Origin: Methanosarcinaceae archaeon | Lineage (GTDB): Archaea > Halobacteriota > Methanosarcinia > Methanosarcinales > Methanosarcinaceae | Assembly: GCA_016926455.1 (NCBI GenBank) | Contig: JAFGOO010000161.1 | Coordinates: forward strand, 1 to 10,668 | Length of the DNA stretch: 10,668 nt | Direction of reading: 5' to 3' | In this document: piece after piece, positions 1 through 7,017 of the stretch | How the letters are laid out: each line of letters begins with the position of its first letter | Position numbering within the stretch: position 1 is the stretch's first letter | Translations under genes and position numbers: made by a program | Notes under the pieces: model-generated | Database searches by the model: none | What the model saw: the letters and a program-made list of their open reading frames with translations, nothing else | Told to the model about the DNA's origin: nothing

Positions 1-71
1 AATTAGGAGCAAGTAAGGGCTAATCCCTACCTTTTCAAATGTGGGGGTATAGTCCTTTAACTTTTAGCCGA

Positions 72-114
72 GATAGTCCCCTTTCGTAAGATGGGGAACG
101 AAAGGCGTACTATC
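72..114. other. Two-tier inverted repeat (possible structured RNA)
   Basis: An outer stem GATAGT (72-77) pairs with ACTATC (109-114), and an inner stem CCTTTCGT (80-87) pairs with ACGAAAGG (98-105). They are separated by a small internal loop, and the terminal loop has 10 bases. A second, mutually exclusive stem is possible between TCCCC (77-81) and GGGGA (93-97). The element lies about 80 bases beyond the stop codon of the minus-strand regulator, so it could belong to that transcript's 3' region or to an unrelated plus-strand transcript entering from the left. The pairing is seen directly; any RNA function is inference. It does not resemble a tRNA or a group II intron domain V. Confidence 0.4.
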
Positions 115-192
115 CGCATACAACATTGAAATCATTATTCTACCGGTCAGAAAAATCCAGTAAGGGAGAAGAACGGATATCTGCCGATATTC

Positions 193-474
193 TTATTCAA
201 GTACCTCATTAAGTTTTGTATAAAAATCTATGATCAGCTTTGTTGCATCGTTTTCCTTATTTAGGTTGAATGTGCGTATCTGTTTACCAAGAGGTTTTTC
301 AATAACAATATTGGTATCAACCAAGGGAGCAATGACCCTCGCAACACTGGAGTGGGACAGGCCTGTAATTTCTGCAATACCCGAAAGATACGTAAAATCG
401 TCTGGATGGTCCATCAGGCACTTAAGAACAGTCATCTGTGCGGTTTTGCCAAATACTTTTTCAAGTGCATCCAT
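193..474 (-). CDS. Small winged-helix transcriptional regulator
   Basis: This is a 93-residue DNA-binding protein of the winged helix-turn-helix type (MarR/ArsR-like fold), probably a transcription factor. Helix 2 of the HTH is near residues 30-37 (SGIAEITG), the recognition helix is near 40-52 (SHSSVARVIAPL), and the wing is around 55-71. A C-terminal amphipathic helix (about 76-92) could serve for dimerisation. No metal-binding cysteine cluster or ligand domain is seen, so the signal it responds to is unknown. I chose the ATG at 474. An in-frame GTG at 483 would add three residues, and no Shine-Dalgarno sequence precedes either. A TATA-like box at 503-512 predicts transcription starting near 475-481, so the mRNA may be almost leaderless. 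It is divergent from the two-component genes and may act on the shared intergenic region. Confidence 0.8.
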   Translation of the reverse strand: MDALEKVFGKTAQMTVLKCLMDHPDDFTYLSGIAEITGLSHSSVARVIAPLVDTNIVIEKPLGKQIRTFNLNKENDATKLIIDFYTKLNEVLE

Positions 475-502
475 ATATATCACACTTTAAATGATAGTTA
501 TT

Positions 503-518
503 AGTTATAAAGATTTCT
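503..518 (-). promoter_or_regulatory. Putative BRE/TATA promoter of the winged-helix gene
   Basis: Read on the minus strand this is AGAAAT followed by CTTTATAACT, a reasonable archaeal BRE plus TATA box. Its centre is about 34 bases before the ATG at 474 and about 25 bases before the GTG at 483. This spacing fits a leaderless or near-leaderless transcript. The call comes from pattern and spacing only. Confidence 0.4.
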
Positions 519-566
519 TTTATTTTGTAGCATACGACTATTAATAATAGGACATCATAATATTTA

Positions 567-583
567 GAAAAGATTTAATAATA
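567..583 (+). promoter_or_regulatory. Putative BRE/TATA promoter of the two-component genes
   Basis: GAAAAG (567-572) is followed by the A/T-only stretch ATTTAATAATA (573-583), which matches the archaeal BRE/TATA pattern. Transcription would start near 603-607, leaving a leader of about 20 bases before the ATG at 626. It is back to back with the promoter of the minus-strand regulator, with about 55 bases between the boxes. Confidence 0.5.
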
Positions 584-625
584 TTAGTGTACTATGTAAA
601 GTAGCAAAATTAGAATAGTGATAGT

Positions 626-1138
626 ATGGAGCAAGAACAAATAGATAAGGAGATTTTCCGACTTGTCGAGCAGAAGCCTGAGATCACGAATCAGGAACTT
701 GCTCGATCCCTGGCAATTCCGGAGAATGTGGTTAAAGAAAGACTCCAAAGACTCTCTGACACAAGACAAAAGATCCTGATCGTAGACGATGAACTCGATG
801 CATTGATTGCACTAAAAAGAGCATTAGAATCCGATAACTACAACGTCGTTGAAGCAGCCGACGGTTTAAGTGCCATTAAAAAGGTCAAAACCGAAAAACC
901 AGATATTGTTTTACTTGACCTTATGCTGCCTGAAATTGACGGATTTGAAGTATGCAACCGATTGAAATCGGATCCGCTATACAAGCATGTTCCCATAATA
1001 ATGCTTACTGCAAAGGGTGAAATCAATGATAAAATAGAAGGCATTGAGATGGGGGCAGATGATTATGTCGTAAAACCATTCAACTTAAATGAGATAAAGA
1101 CCAGGATAAAAATGGTACTCAGGAGAGCACAGGACTAA
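626..1138 (+). CDS. Response regulator with N-terminal HTH and C-terminal receiver domain
   Basis: This 170-residue protein is a two-component response regulator. Residues about 4-45 form a helix-turn-helix-like module, with helix 2 around NQELARSLAI and a third helix around PENVVKERLQRL. Residues 48-168 form a CheY-like receiver. All receiver key residues are present: the acidic pair D54/D55, the phospho-acceptor D98 in the segment VLLDLMLPEIDG, T128, and K150-P151. The order HTH then receiver is the reverse of the usual bacterial OmpR/NarL arrangement. The neighbouring kinase gene starts 38-68 bases downstream on the same strand and lacks a receiver of its own, so it is the likely phosphoryl donor. 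A TATA box lies at 573-583. The ribosome binding site is weak (GTGAT at 617-621). The receiver is certain; DNA binding by the N-terminal module is inferred. Confidence 0.9.
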   Translation: MEQEQIDKEIFRLVEQKPEITNQELARSLAIPENVVKERLQRLSDTRQKILIVDDELDALIALKRALESDNYNVVEAADGLSAIKKVKTEKPDIVLLDLMLPEIDGFEVCNRLKSDPLYKHVPIIMLTAKGEINDKIEGIEMGADDYVVKPFNLNEIKTRIKMVLRRAQD

Positions 1139-1206
1139 ATACTCATTATTGTATTTCCTATTGTTTCAAAATTTCGTTGACAGAAGGCTTTTGTGTTCAA
1201 ACACTC

Positions 1207-2943
1207 ATGTTCACAAGACAAAATAGATCGAATTTATATCTTATCGCAGTTGTAGCCATACTTCTCATTGCTACTATTATATTTCTTGGCATCCGGTCGA
1301 ACAACGAAGCCAAAAATATTGTTGAGCAACAATTTACCAGCCAGCAATTACTACTGAACCAGCAGATATCAAGAGGTATAGAGGAATTTCTTAATGAAAA
1401 GATACTGCTGATAGAAATAATTGCAAAACAGGAATCAAAAGTACCGCCTGATTTTTTTAAATCCAACTTTAAGACGATTTACGAAGAATCCAGCGGGTTT
1501 TTTGCGATCCAGTATGTCAATGAAAGTGGCACAATCGTTTCTGGATATCCCGAAGAAAATTTGCCGCTTGGTTACAATCTTTTTGAAAACAACCGGTCAT
1601 CTGCTTTTGAAACAGTTCAAAAAAGCAAAGAAACATACATCAGTGACGTAGTACAAATGTTTGAGGGGGAACTTGGCTTGTTCATCTGGGTTCCTTTATT
1701 CATTGAAGGTGAATTTAAAGGAACTATACTTTCAATAATCAAAGTTTCCGATGTTACAGACCGATTCCTGAAAAACTATAGCTCTTCTGGCCATGTATAT
1801 CTGATTGACAAATCTGGAATTATCCTATACGATAATTCTAATGAACTTCAACTCAACAAAAATTATTTAAATACTACTGATGAAATAAATTTACAACAGG
1901 GAACCATCTTCCAGAAACAGATAAATGGTACAGAAGGGATTGGTAATTTTTTTGAAACATCTGAAAATGGTGACAGAGTGAAGTGTATCGTCACTTATTC
2001 CCCAATCAGATGGCGCAACCAAATCTGGTCTGTTGGAATCACAAATCCGGTCTCGAATGTTGATTCACTTATACATTCAGTATATGTTAAACAGGGTGCA
2101 TTCATTGTTTTATCCGGAATATTTATTTTAACTGGAAGTATGTGGATAATTCTATTGCTTTCCAAATGGAATAAAATACTTGAGGAAGAAGTTGCATACA
2201 AAACTTACGAAATTAAACAGTCAAACGAACTGCTTCGAAGTGCAAATATAAAATTAAAAGAAGTTGATCAATTGAAGACAGAGTTTGTCTCCATGGTATC
2301 ACATGAACTCAGAACACCCCTATCAGCCATGAAAACATCTGCTGAATTCTTAAAAGAGGATAACTGCAATTCTTCCGTCAAGGCGGAAATGCTTGAACTT
2401 ATCATCAGGAACATTGACCGCCAGACGAGAATGGTGGGTGACCTCCTAGATATTTCCCGCATTGAGTCTGGTAAGATAAGATTTAATCCCGAAATTACAG
2501 ATTTACATGAGATCGTCAACTTGTCTGTTAAAAATGTGTATAGCTTATCGAAAGAAAAAGATATTACAATTCATGTAAATCTACCAAAAGACCTTCCATC
2601 TGTTAGAACTGACAAAGACAAACTAATTCAGGTTTTTGTAAATTTACTAAACAATGCCATTAAATTCACACCAACTGGCGGGAATGTTGAAATTTCATCC
2701 GTTGAATTCAATAATTTCCTGGAAATGCGAATTAAGGATACCGGCATTGGGATTGCACCTGACCATGTTGACAAGATTTTCGATAAATTTTACCAAATCG
2801 ATAGTACCTCTACACGGAAAGTAGGAGGTAGTGGGCTCGGTCTTTCAATCATAAAGGGTATTATTGAAGGGCAGGGAGGGACCATACGCGTTGAAAGTAC
2901 GCCACATGTGGGGACTACTTTTATATTTACATTAGGCAAATAA
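1207..2943 (+). CDS. Membrane sensor histidine kinase with extracellular Cache-like domain
   Basis: This 578-residue kinase senses an extracellular signal and phosphorylates a response regulator, presumably the one just upstream. Counting from the ATG at 1207, membrane helix 1 spans about residues 9-29. A large extracellular region (30-297) looks like a double Cache sensor, with conserved-looking pieces GTIVSGYPEENLPLGYNLF and YLIDKSGIILYDN. Membrane helix 2 covers about 298-319 and is followed by a coiled-coil linker. The HisKA domain has the H-box SHELRTPLSAM with phospho-acceptor H366. The HATPase_c domain has the N-box NLLNNAIKF (N483), the G1 box DTGIGI (D511), the F-box FDKFYQI and the G2 box GGSGLGL (540-546). 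All catalytic motifs are intact, and there is no PAS or receiver domain. A TTG at 1177 would add ten residues, but neither start has a clear Shine-Dalgarno sequence; I prefer the ATG because membrane helix 1 follows it closely. The ligand is unknown. Confidence 0.9.
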   Translation: MFTRQNRSNLYLIAVVAILLIATIIFLGIRSNNEAKNIVEQQFTSQQLLLNQQISRGIEEFLNEKILLIEIIAKQESKVPPDFFKSNFKTIYEESSGFFAIQYVNESGTIVSGYPEENLPLGYNLFENNRSSAFETVQKSKETYISDVVQMFEGELGLFIWVPLFIEGEFKGTILSIIKVSDVTDRFLKNYSSSGHVYLIDKSGIILYDNSNELQLNKNYLNTTDEINLQQGTIFQKQINGTEGIGNFFETSENGDRVKCIVTYSPIRWRNQIWSVGITNPVSNVDSLIHSVYVKQGAFIVLSGIFILTGSMWIILLLSKWNKILEEEVAYKTYEIKQSNELLRSANIKLKEVDQLKTEFVSMVSHELRTPLSAMKTSAEFLKEDNCNSSVKAEMLELIIRNIDRQTRMVGDLLDISRIESGKIRFNPEITDLHEIVNLSVKNVYSLSKEKDITIHVNLPKDLPSVRTDKDKLIQVFVNLLNNAIKFTPTGGNVEISSVEFNNFLEMRIKDTGIGIAPDHVDKIFDKFYQIDSTSTRKVGGSGLGLSIIKGIIEGQGGTIRVESTPHVGTTFIFTLGK

Positions 2944-3083
2944 CAGCATGACATGTTTATGCGGTGGTATCCTTTTCTGTAGTATGTTGATTGCAGCATT
3001 GACAGGCTTTCGGCTTAGTTTGTATTTTGAATACTGTCTTTGATTTCTTATCTTTCGATGGAGTTTAGCAAACTTTATCCATT

Positions 3084-3115
3084 GCTTGTTTTTGTTATTT
3101 GATCCGTTTTTTTTT
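3084..3115 (+). terminator. Poly-T transcription terminator after the kinase gene
   Basis: T-rich tracts (GTTTTTG at 3088-3094, then nine consecutive T at 3107-3115) lie about 150 bases beyond the kinase stop. Archaeal RNA polymerase stops at U-rich stretches without needing a hairpin, so this is a plausible terminator for the two-component transcript. The T run is seen directly; its activity is inferred. Confidence 0.45.
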
Positions 3116-3142
3116 CCAACTCAAGGTTTTTCTTTACATATT

Positions 3143-3174
3143 AAGACCGTATAATTAATACACAAACTGGTCTT
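3143..3174. promoter_or_regulatory. Inverted repeat upstream of the ABC operon promoter (possible operator)
   Basis: AAGACC (3143-3148) and GGTCTT (3169-3174) form a 6-bp dyad whose half-site centres are 26 bases apart. Its right edge is ten bases before the BRE/TATA element at 3184-3194. A dyad immediately upstream of the BRE is a usual place for an activator to bind. It could also be a chance repeat. Confidence 0.25.
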
Positions 3175-3180
3175 TTTATA

Positions 3181-3194
3181 GAAAAGTATAAATA
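3181..3194 (+). promoter_or_regulatory. BRE/TATA promoter of the ABC transporter operon
   Basis: GAAAAG (3181-3186) merges into the TATA-like box GTATAAATA (3186-3194), a good archaeal promoter closely resembling the one at 7455-7468. The start of transcription would be near 3215-3220, giving a leader of roughly 40-45 bases before the ATG at 3261. A second A/T-rich block at 3232-3246 could give a shorter leader. Confidence 0.55.
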
Positions 3195-3260
3195 GGCACG
3201 TACTAATGTTGTCATGACTAAAAATAGACAAGTTTAATTATTTATAAAGATGTGTGCACT

Positions 3261-3974
3261 ATGACCAAAACCTATCAGCATGAAACATCTGTTGGTGACA
3301 GCAATTCAATAATTGACGTCATCGGCGTGAATAAAAGTTACCGGATTGGAAATACGGAAGTACCCATTCTTCAGAATATCAACTTGACCATAAAAAAAGG
3401 TGAGTTTCTTGCAATCATGGGTCCGTCAGGTTCAGGAAAAAGTACACTCATGAACTTAATTGGATGTCTTGACCGACCCACAAATGGACGAATCATCATA
3501 AGGGGGAAAGACATAAACAAAATTTCGGACAATGAATTGGCAATACTTCGCGGATGCGAGATTGGATTTATATTTCAGAAATTTAACCTGATACCAAGAC
3601 TAAGTGCTCTACAAAATGTAGAACTGCCAACATATGCTAACTATAAAAACAGAATCAATCCCCGTATTCGTGCAATAGAACTTCTTGAATTGGTTGGACT
3701 GACTGAGCGAATGTATCACAAACCAACAGAGCTTTCCGGAGGGCAATGCCAGAGGGTTGCAATTGCACGCTCGTTAATAAATACTCCATCACTAATTCTT
3801 GCAGACGAACCAACTGGCAACCTCGACTCAAATACAGGAGTCGAAATAATGAATATTTTTCTTGATCTCAACAATAGAGGTCGGACCATTGTTATGATCA
3901 CACACGATCCCGAAGTTGCAAGATATGCAGAAAGAGTTGTACACTTAAAAGATGGAAAGATAGAAAATAATTAA
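3261..3974 (+). CDS. ABC transporter ATP-binding protein, MacB/LolD type
   Basis: This 237-residue protein is the cytoplasmic ATPase of a MacB/LolCDE-type ABC system and powers the FtsX-like permease encoded two genes downstream. Counting from the ATG at 3261, Walker A GPSGSGKST is at 54-62, the Q-loop glutamine (FIFQKFNL) at 106, the signature LSGGQ at 158-162, Walker B LILADE with catalytic E183, the D-loop NLDS at about 187-190, and the switch histidine in ITHD at 215. The sequence around the Q-loop and the segment DEPTGNLDS are typical of the LolD/MacB/FtsE group. Length is normal for this group. An in-frame GTG at 3252 would add three residues, and neither start has a visible Shine-Dalgarno sequence. 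The gene opens an operon: the next gene starts 13 bases after its stop. The transported substrate cannot be told from the sequence. Confidence 0.93.
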   Translation: MTKTYQHETSVGDSNSIIDVIGVNKSYRIGNTEVPILQNINLTIKKGEFLAIMGPSGSGKSTLMNLIGCLDRPTNGRIIIRGKDINKISDNELAILRGCEIGFIFQKFNLIPRLSALQNVELPTYANYKNRINPRIRAIELLELVGLTERMYHKPTELSGGQCQRVAIARSLINTPSLILADEPTGNLDSNTGVEIMNIFLDLNNRGRTIVMITHDPEVARYAERVVHLKDGKIENN

Positions 3975-3987
3975 GAGGTGAAAATAT

Positions 3988-5223
3988 ATGACAAACAAAT
4001 GGATATTTAATAACGTTTTTAGATATTTGATTATTTTGTTATTAGTCTTTGAATTGTCCACAAACACAGCCTTCTCCTCATCTGGTGCTGCGCTTAAAGT
4101 GGATATTGTAAAATACGAACCCTATCCTGCTGAGATTGGAAAGTATGTCGATGTATGGGTCAAGATTGAAAATATTTATTATGGCCGTGCATCTGATGTT
4201 TCAATAGAACTTGTCCCATCATACCCTTTCTCACTAGATTCAAAAAAGAACGCGGTAAAAAACATTGGCATACTTTCACCTGACAGTGAAGCAGTACATG
4301 AATACCATCTGTTTGTGGACAGTGATGCCAAACCCGACACAAGTTCAATAAAGATACGATACCAGGACGACAAAGGAGTAAGCTGGTTCGAGGAATCTTT
4401 TGATATAAAAGTAGGTTCAGATACATTTGACAGCAAGGGAACACTTCAACTTGAAGAGATTAAAACCGAGCCTGAAGTACTAATGCCGGGTGACAGTGGC
4501 ACTGTAACTATTGTATTAAAGAACAGTGCAACCCAAAACACAATTACCCTTGATGGTAAGGACTATGATACAAATGCCCATGTCCAATCTGCATCCCTAT
4601 CGAGTATTGATGATATTATAGTAGATGATGAATCCTATCAGGGTAGTGGCGTACTGGGGCCGGGAGATGCCATGACTCTTACTTTTAATGTAGATGTTGA
4701 TGGCAATGCAAAAGAAGGAACACATCTGATGGATTTTTCAGTAATCGGGAGCTCTCATTCTTATAACAGCAAATGGGACATCCCAATCAAGGTTGATTCT
4801 GCAGGTATTAAGGTGATTCCTACCAAACCCCTAACGATTGATAATGGTGTGGCAACCATTCAATTCGATGTTGTCAATACTCATCCCAATACTTTGACCT
4901 CGGTATCTATCAGACCACAGGCAGAGGGGATAGAATTCTCGCCTTTGGAGTATTTCATCGGGACCATGAACCATGATGAACTGTTTACGATCGAATTCGA
5001 TGCCAGACCAATTTCAGATGATGTCACAACCCAACAAGATATCACATTGATAACCCAGTACATGAGCGGCTTCAATCAGCATGAGACAATTCTTAACGGC
5101 CTTAATCTGTCAATAGTTTCTGAGAAGCAAAACTCTAATATCGAATTTGCAGGTGTCAGCGTTCTGTTTTCCATATTCGTGGTATCAGGTCTTGTGATGT
5201 ACAGGCGTAAGAAACATCAGTAA
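3988..5223 (+). CDS. Extracellular COG1361-like beta-sandwich protein with C-terminal membrane anchor
   Basis: This 411-residue protein sits between the ATPase and permease genes. A signal peptide or N-terminal helix covers about residues 11-30. The body is made of three consecutive beta-rich segments (roughly 37-143, 152-270 and 272-378). Their patterns resemble NEW3/CARDB-type immunoglobulin-like domains, as in archaeal proteins labelled COG1361 (S-layer-domain related). One C-terminal membrane helix (about 386-405) is followed by the basic tail RRKKHQ, so most of the protein faces outside. A good ribosome binding site GAGGTG (3975-3980) is seven bases before the ATG. In Gram-negative bacteria MacB works with the adaptor MacA; here this protein occupies the equivalent gene position and may be the permease's extracellular partner. 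That role is inference, and no sequence likeness to MacA is seen. Confidence 0.8.
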   Translation: MTNKWIFNNVFRYLIILLLVFELSTNTAFSSSGAALKVDIVKYEPYPAEIGKYVDVWVKIENIYYGRASDVSIELVPSYPFSLDSKKNAVKNIGILSPDSEAVHEYHLFVDSDAKPDTSSIKIRYQDDKGVSWFEESFDIKVGSDTFDSKGTLQLEEIKTEPEVLMPGDSGTVTIVLKNSATQNTITLDGKDYDTNAHVQSASLSSIDDIIVDDESYQGSGVLGPGDAMTLTFNVDVDGNAKEGTHLMDFSVIGSSHSYNSKWDIPIKVDSAGIKVIPTKPLTIDNGVATIQFDVVNTHPNTLTSVSIRPQAEGIEFSPLEYFIGTMNHDELFTIEFDARPISDDVTTQQDITLITQYMSGFNQHETILNGLNLSIVSEKQNSNIEFAGVSVLFSIFVVSGLVMYRRKKHQ

Positions 5224-5238
5224 TAGGGGGTTAACTGG

Positions 5239-6450
5239 ATGGTAAACTTTGTACAGTCCCTGAGTATCGCTGTGGGAAGCATAAGAAGTGCCAAGATGAG
5301 GTCCACTCTCACGACCCTTGGCATTGTAATTGGTGTGGGTGCAGTGATTGCCAATGTATCATTGGGTGCCAGTTTCCAGCAATATTTTGATGACCTATCT
5401 TTGAGTGCAGGCTCAAACTATATCGTAGTATTTGATAAAGAACCAAACCTTTTTCATGACAATGAAATGAAACTGATTGATAATACTCCTGGTATAGTTG
5501 CCATTTCACCTTATAAACAAAAATCTGCTGAAGTTACCTACTATTCCACGTCCAAACATATTGGTTTTCTTGGAGTTAATAAAGAAATTAAAGAAATTGC
5601 AAATATTGAACTGGAAGATGGAGTTTTCCTAGATGATAATGACAAGTATGTAGCTGTCATTGGCCATGATATAGCGTATGAAAAGTTTGGCAGGAATATT
5701 TTTACCCGAAATTCTATTGATATCACATTTCGTACAAACGAAGGCAATAGTATTACCAAGAAGTTCATGGTCAAGGGGGTAATTAAAAAATCAAAAGAAT
5801 CGGTTATTCCATCTGGGATTGGAGATGATGTAATCTTAATTCCGGTTTCAACATTAAATGAGATACTGGAAGAGAATGATTATGGAGCTTTTCTTGCCAT
5901 GTCATCCAGTTTGGATAATATAAAGGAAACAGATGAAGAAGTTGATAGACGGCTGGCTCGTCATTTTGGTGTCCCTACACGTGACATGGATGATGATGAT
6001 GCAAAACCATATTTTATGGTGAACCAGGCAGAAGATTTGGAGATGTTGGGTCAAATATCTGATGCTCTGGCGGCACTGCTTACTTCGGTTGCTTTGATCG
6101 CATTGATAGTGGGTTCAATTGGTATCATGAATATCATGCTGGTTACGGTAACTGAACGGACCAGTGAAATAGGTATAATGAAGTCGTTAGGATTTACAAA
6201 TTCACATGTTCTGACACTATTCATAGTGGAATCGATAGTATTGAGCGTATTTGGAGGGTTACTTGGCACGGGATTGGGTGTGCTTGGGGCTTACGGCGGA
6301 CAAAGTGCGATGGGTCTGCCTCTGGTATTTCCTATTGAAATGATTGCGATAGGTTTTTGTGTATCGGTTATTGTGGGCATGATCTCAGGCATATATCCAG
6401 CAAATAAAGCAGCGAAGATGAATCCGGTTGAGGCCCTGAGACAAAAGTGA
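5239..6450 (+). CDS. ABC transporter permease, MacB/FtsX family
   Basis: This 403-residue membrane protein has the typical MacB fold. Membrane helix 1 is near residues 24-44 and is followed by a large extracellular domain (about 45-275, MacB_PCD-like). Helices 2-4 lie near 278-302, 326-350 and 366-386. Two family hallmarks are clear: the cytoplasmic coupling segment ERTSEIGIMKSLGFT (306-320) and the C-terminal segment IYPANKAAKMNPVEALR (385-401). The N-terminal stretch SAKMRSTLTTLGIVIGVGAV is also typical. It lacks a fused ATPase, which is supplied by the gene at 3261-3974. The ribosome binding site AGGGGG (5225-5230) is eight bases before the ATG, and the start lies 15 bases after the stop of the preceding gene. 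MacB-type proteins usually act as mechanotransducers moving substrates outside the membrane; the substrate here is unknown. Confidence 0.93.
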   Translation: MVNFVQSLSIAVGSIRSAKMRSTLTTLGIVIGVGAVIANVSLGASFQQYFDDLSLSAGSNYIVVFDKEPNLFHDNEMKLIDNTPGIVAISPYKQKSAEVTYYSTSKHIGFLGVNKEIKEIANIELEDGVFLDDNDKYVAVIGHDIAYEKFGRNIFTRNSIDITFRTNEGNSITKKFMVKGVIKKSKESVIPSGIGDDVILIPVSTLNEILEENDYGAFLAMSSSLDNIKETDEEVDRRLARHFGVPTRDMDDDDAKPYFMVNQAEDLEMLGQISDALAALLTSVALIALIVGSIGIMNIMLVTVTERTSEIGIMKSLGFTNSHVLTLFIVESIVLSVFGGLLGTGLGVLGAYGGQSAMGLPLVFPIEMIAIGFCVSVIVGMISGIYPANKAAKMNPVEALRQK

Positions 6451-6480
6451 AATTTTCAATGAAATGAAAGGTAATCAAAA

Positions 6481-6687
6481 ATGATATCATATCTTTTGAT
6501 CTTTCTGGAAATTGGTGTTCTGTGTATGCTCTTTTGGTTCTGGATGCTCATTGATTGTCTAATTTATGAGCAGGTTGAAGGAAACGAGAGATTTACGTGG
6601 TTCCTTATAATATTATTCACTCCTTTGATTGGAGCTATTACATATTATATCGTGAAGCGACCAAAGCGTCTGGCTGGGGTGGTATGA
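6481..6687 (+). CDS. Small PLDc_N-type membrane protein
   Basis: This 68-residue protein has two membrane helices (about 3-26 and 38-58). A short polar segment between them and a basic tail (KRPKRL) complete the pattern. The arrangement, a first helix ending in WMLIDCLI and a second with W-F-L-I-I-L-F-T-P-L-I-G-A-I-T-Y-Y, matches the PLDc_N family (the N-terminal membrane part of cardiolipin synthase, often found alone). The stand-alone form has no enzymatic domain, and its role is not established. Ribosome binding site GAAAGGT (6466-6472) is eight bases before the ATG. It starts 30 bases after the permease stop, so it is probably the last gene of that operon. Confidence 0.8.
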   Translation: MISYLLIFLEIGVLCMLFWFWMLIDCLIYEQVEGNERFTWFLIILFTPLIGAITYYIVKRPKRLAGVV

Positions 6688-7017
6688 TGGACGAGCCATA
6701 ATATCTGACAAAGGTGGATAAAAGACATGGAATAAGCAGCAGATCAATATACGGAACAAGGAATAATGCACAATTCTGCTCAGTTCGTCGAAGTCATATA
6801 TTTCAACATATCAGTAATATCAACTGGGAATAAATTGATGTTTGTAACTGCGGATGGACAGCCCGCCAGTATTTCACAATGGAATCCCAACAATTGCAGA
6901 TTAAGCTAGAAATCGAGAATCAACATGAACGAAACCAGTGAAATCTTAAAATAAGGATGTTAAATAATGGAAATTTAGAAAGCTCATTTTAGATTACAAT
7001 TGAGGAGAGATGATAAT
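6688..7017. other. Intergenic region with at most one small doubtful ORF
   Basis: This stretch between the PLDc_N gene and the UPF0145 gene is broken by stops in all frames, except for one 47-codon frame at 6766-6909 listed separately. No strong terminator or convincing promoter is seen. An A/T-rich block near 6960-6968 (TTAAATAAT) could be a TATA box for the gene at 7018. The last 16 bases carry that gene's ribosome binding site. Confidence 0.5.
6766..6909 (+). CDS. Possible small hypothetical protein
   Basis: This open frame codes for 47 residues, ATG to TAG, and I do not recognise it. The C-terminal half is polar (TADGQPASISQWNPNN), the first half mildly hydrophobic, and there is no clear membrane helix. 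A weak AAGGA (6759-6763 region) sits only a few bases before the ATG. An inner ATG at 6838 gives 23 residues. It may be a real small gene, a decayed gene remnant, or chance. Confidence 0.2.
   Translation: MHNSAQFVEVIYFNISVISTGNKLMFVTADGQPASISQWNPNNCRLS

Larger units (their letters stand above)
2944..3183. other. T-rich intergenic region without a gene
   Basis: The gap between the kinase and the ABC operon contains no credible coding frame. From about 3040 on, the plus strand is rich in T, ending in a run of nine T (3107-3115) that probably stops transcription from the two-component genes. A short hairpin GTATT/AATAC lies at 3022-3034. An inverted repeat AAGACC (3143-3148) / GGTCTT (3169-3174) lies just before the next promoter. 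Confidence 0.6.

Noticed and set aside
1..192. Possible 3' end of another group II intron or a tRNA at the left edge
   Set aside because: No domain V-like hairpin with the conserved triad and GNRA loop, and no cloverleaf or T-loop consensus, could be found.
230..490. Plus-strand frame opposite the winged-helix gene
   Set aside because: The minus-strand protein has a coherent winged-helix sequence; the opposite frame has no recognisable pattern and is a shadow.
4160..4444. Minus-strand frames within the COG1361-like gene
   Set aside because: They are antisense shadows of a well-supported gene with a signal peptide, ribosome binding site and operon position.
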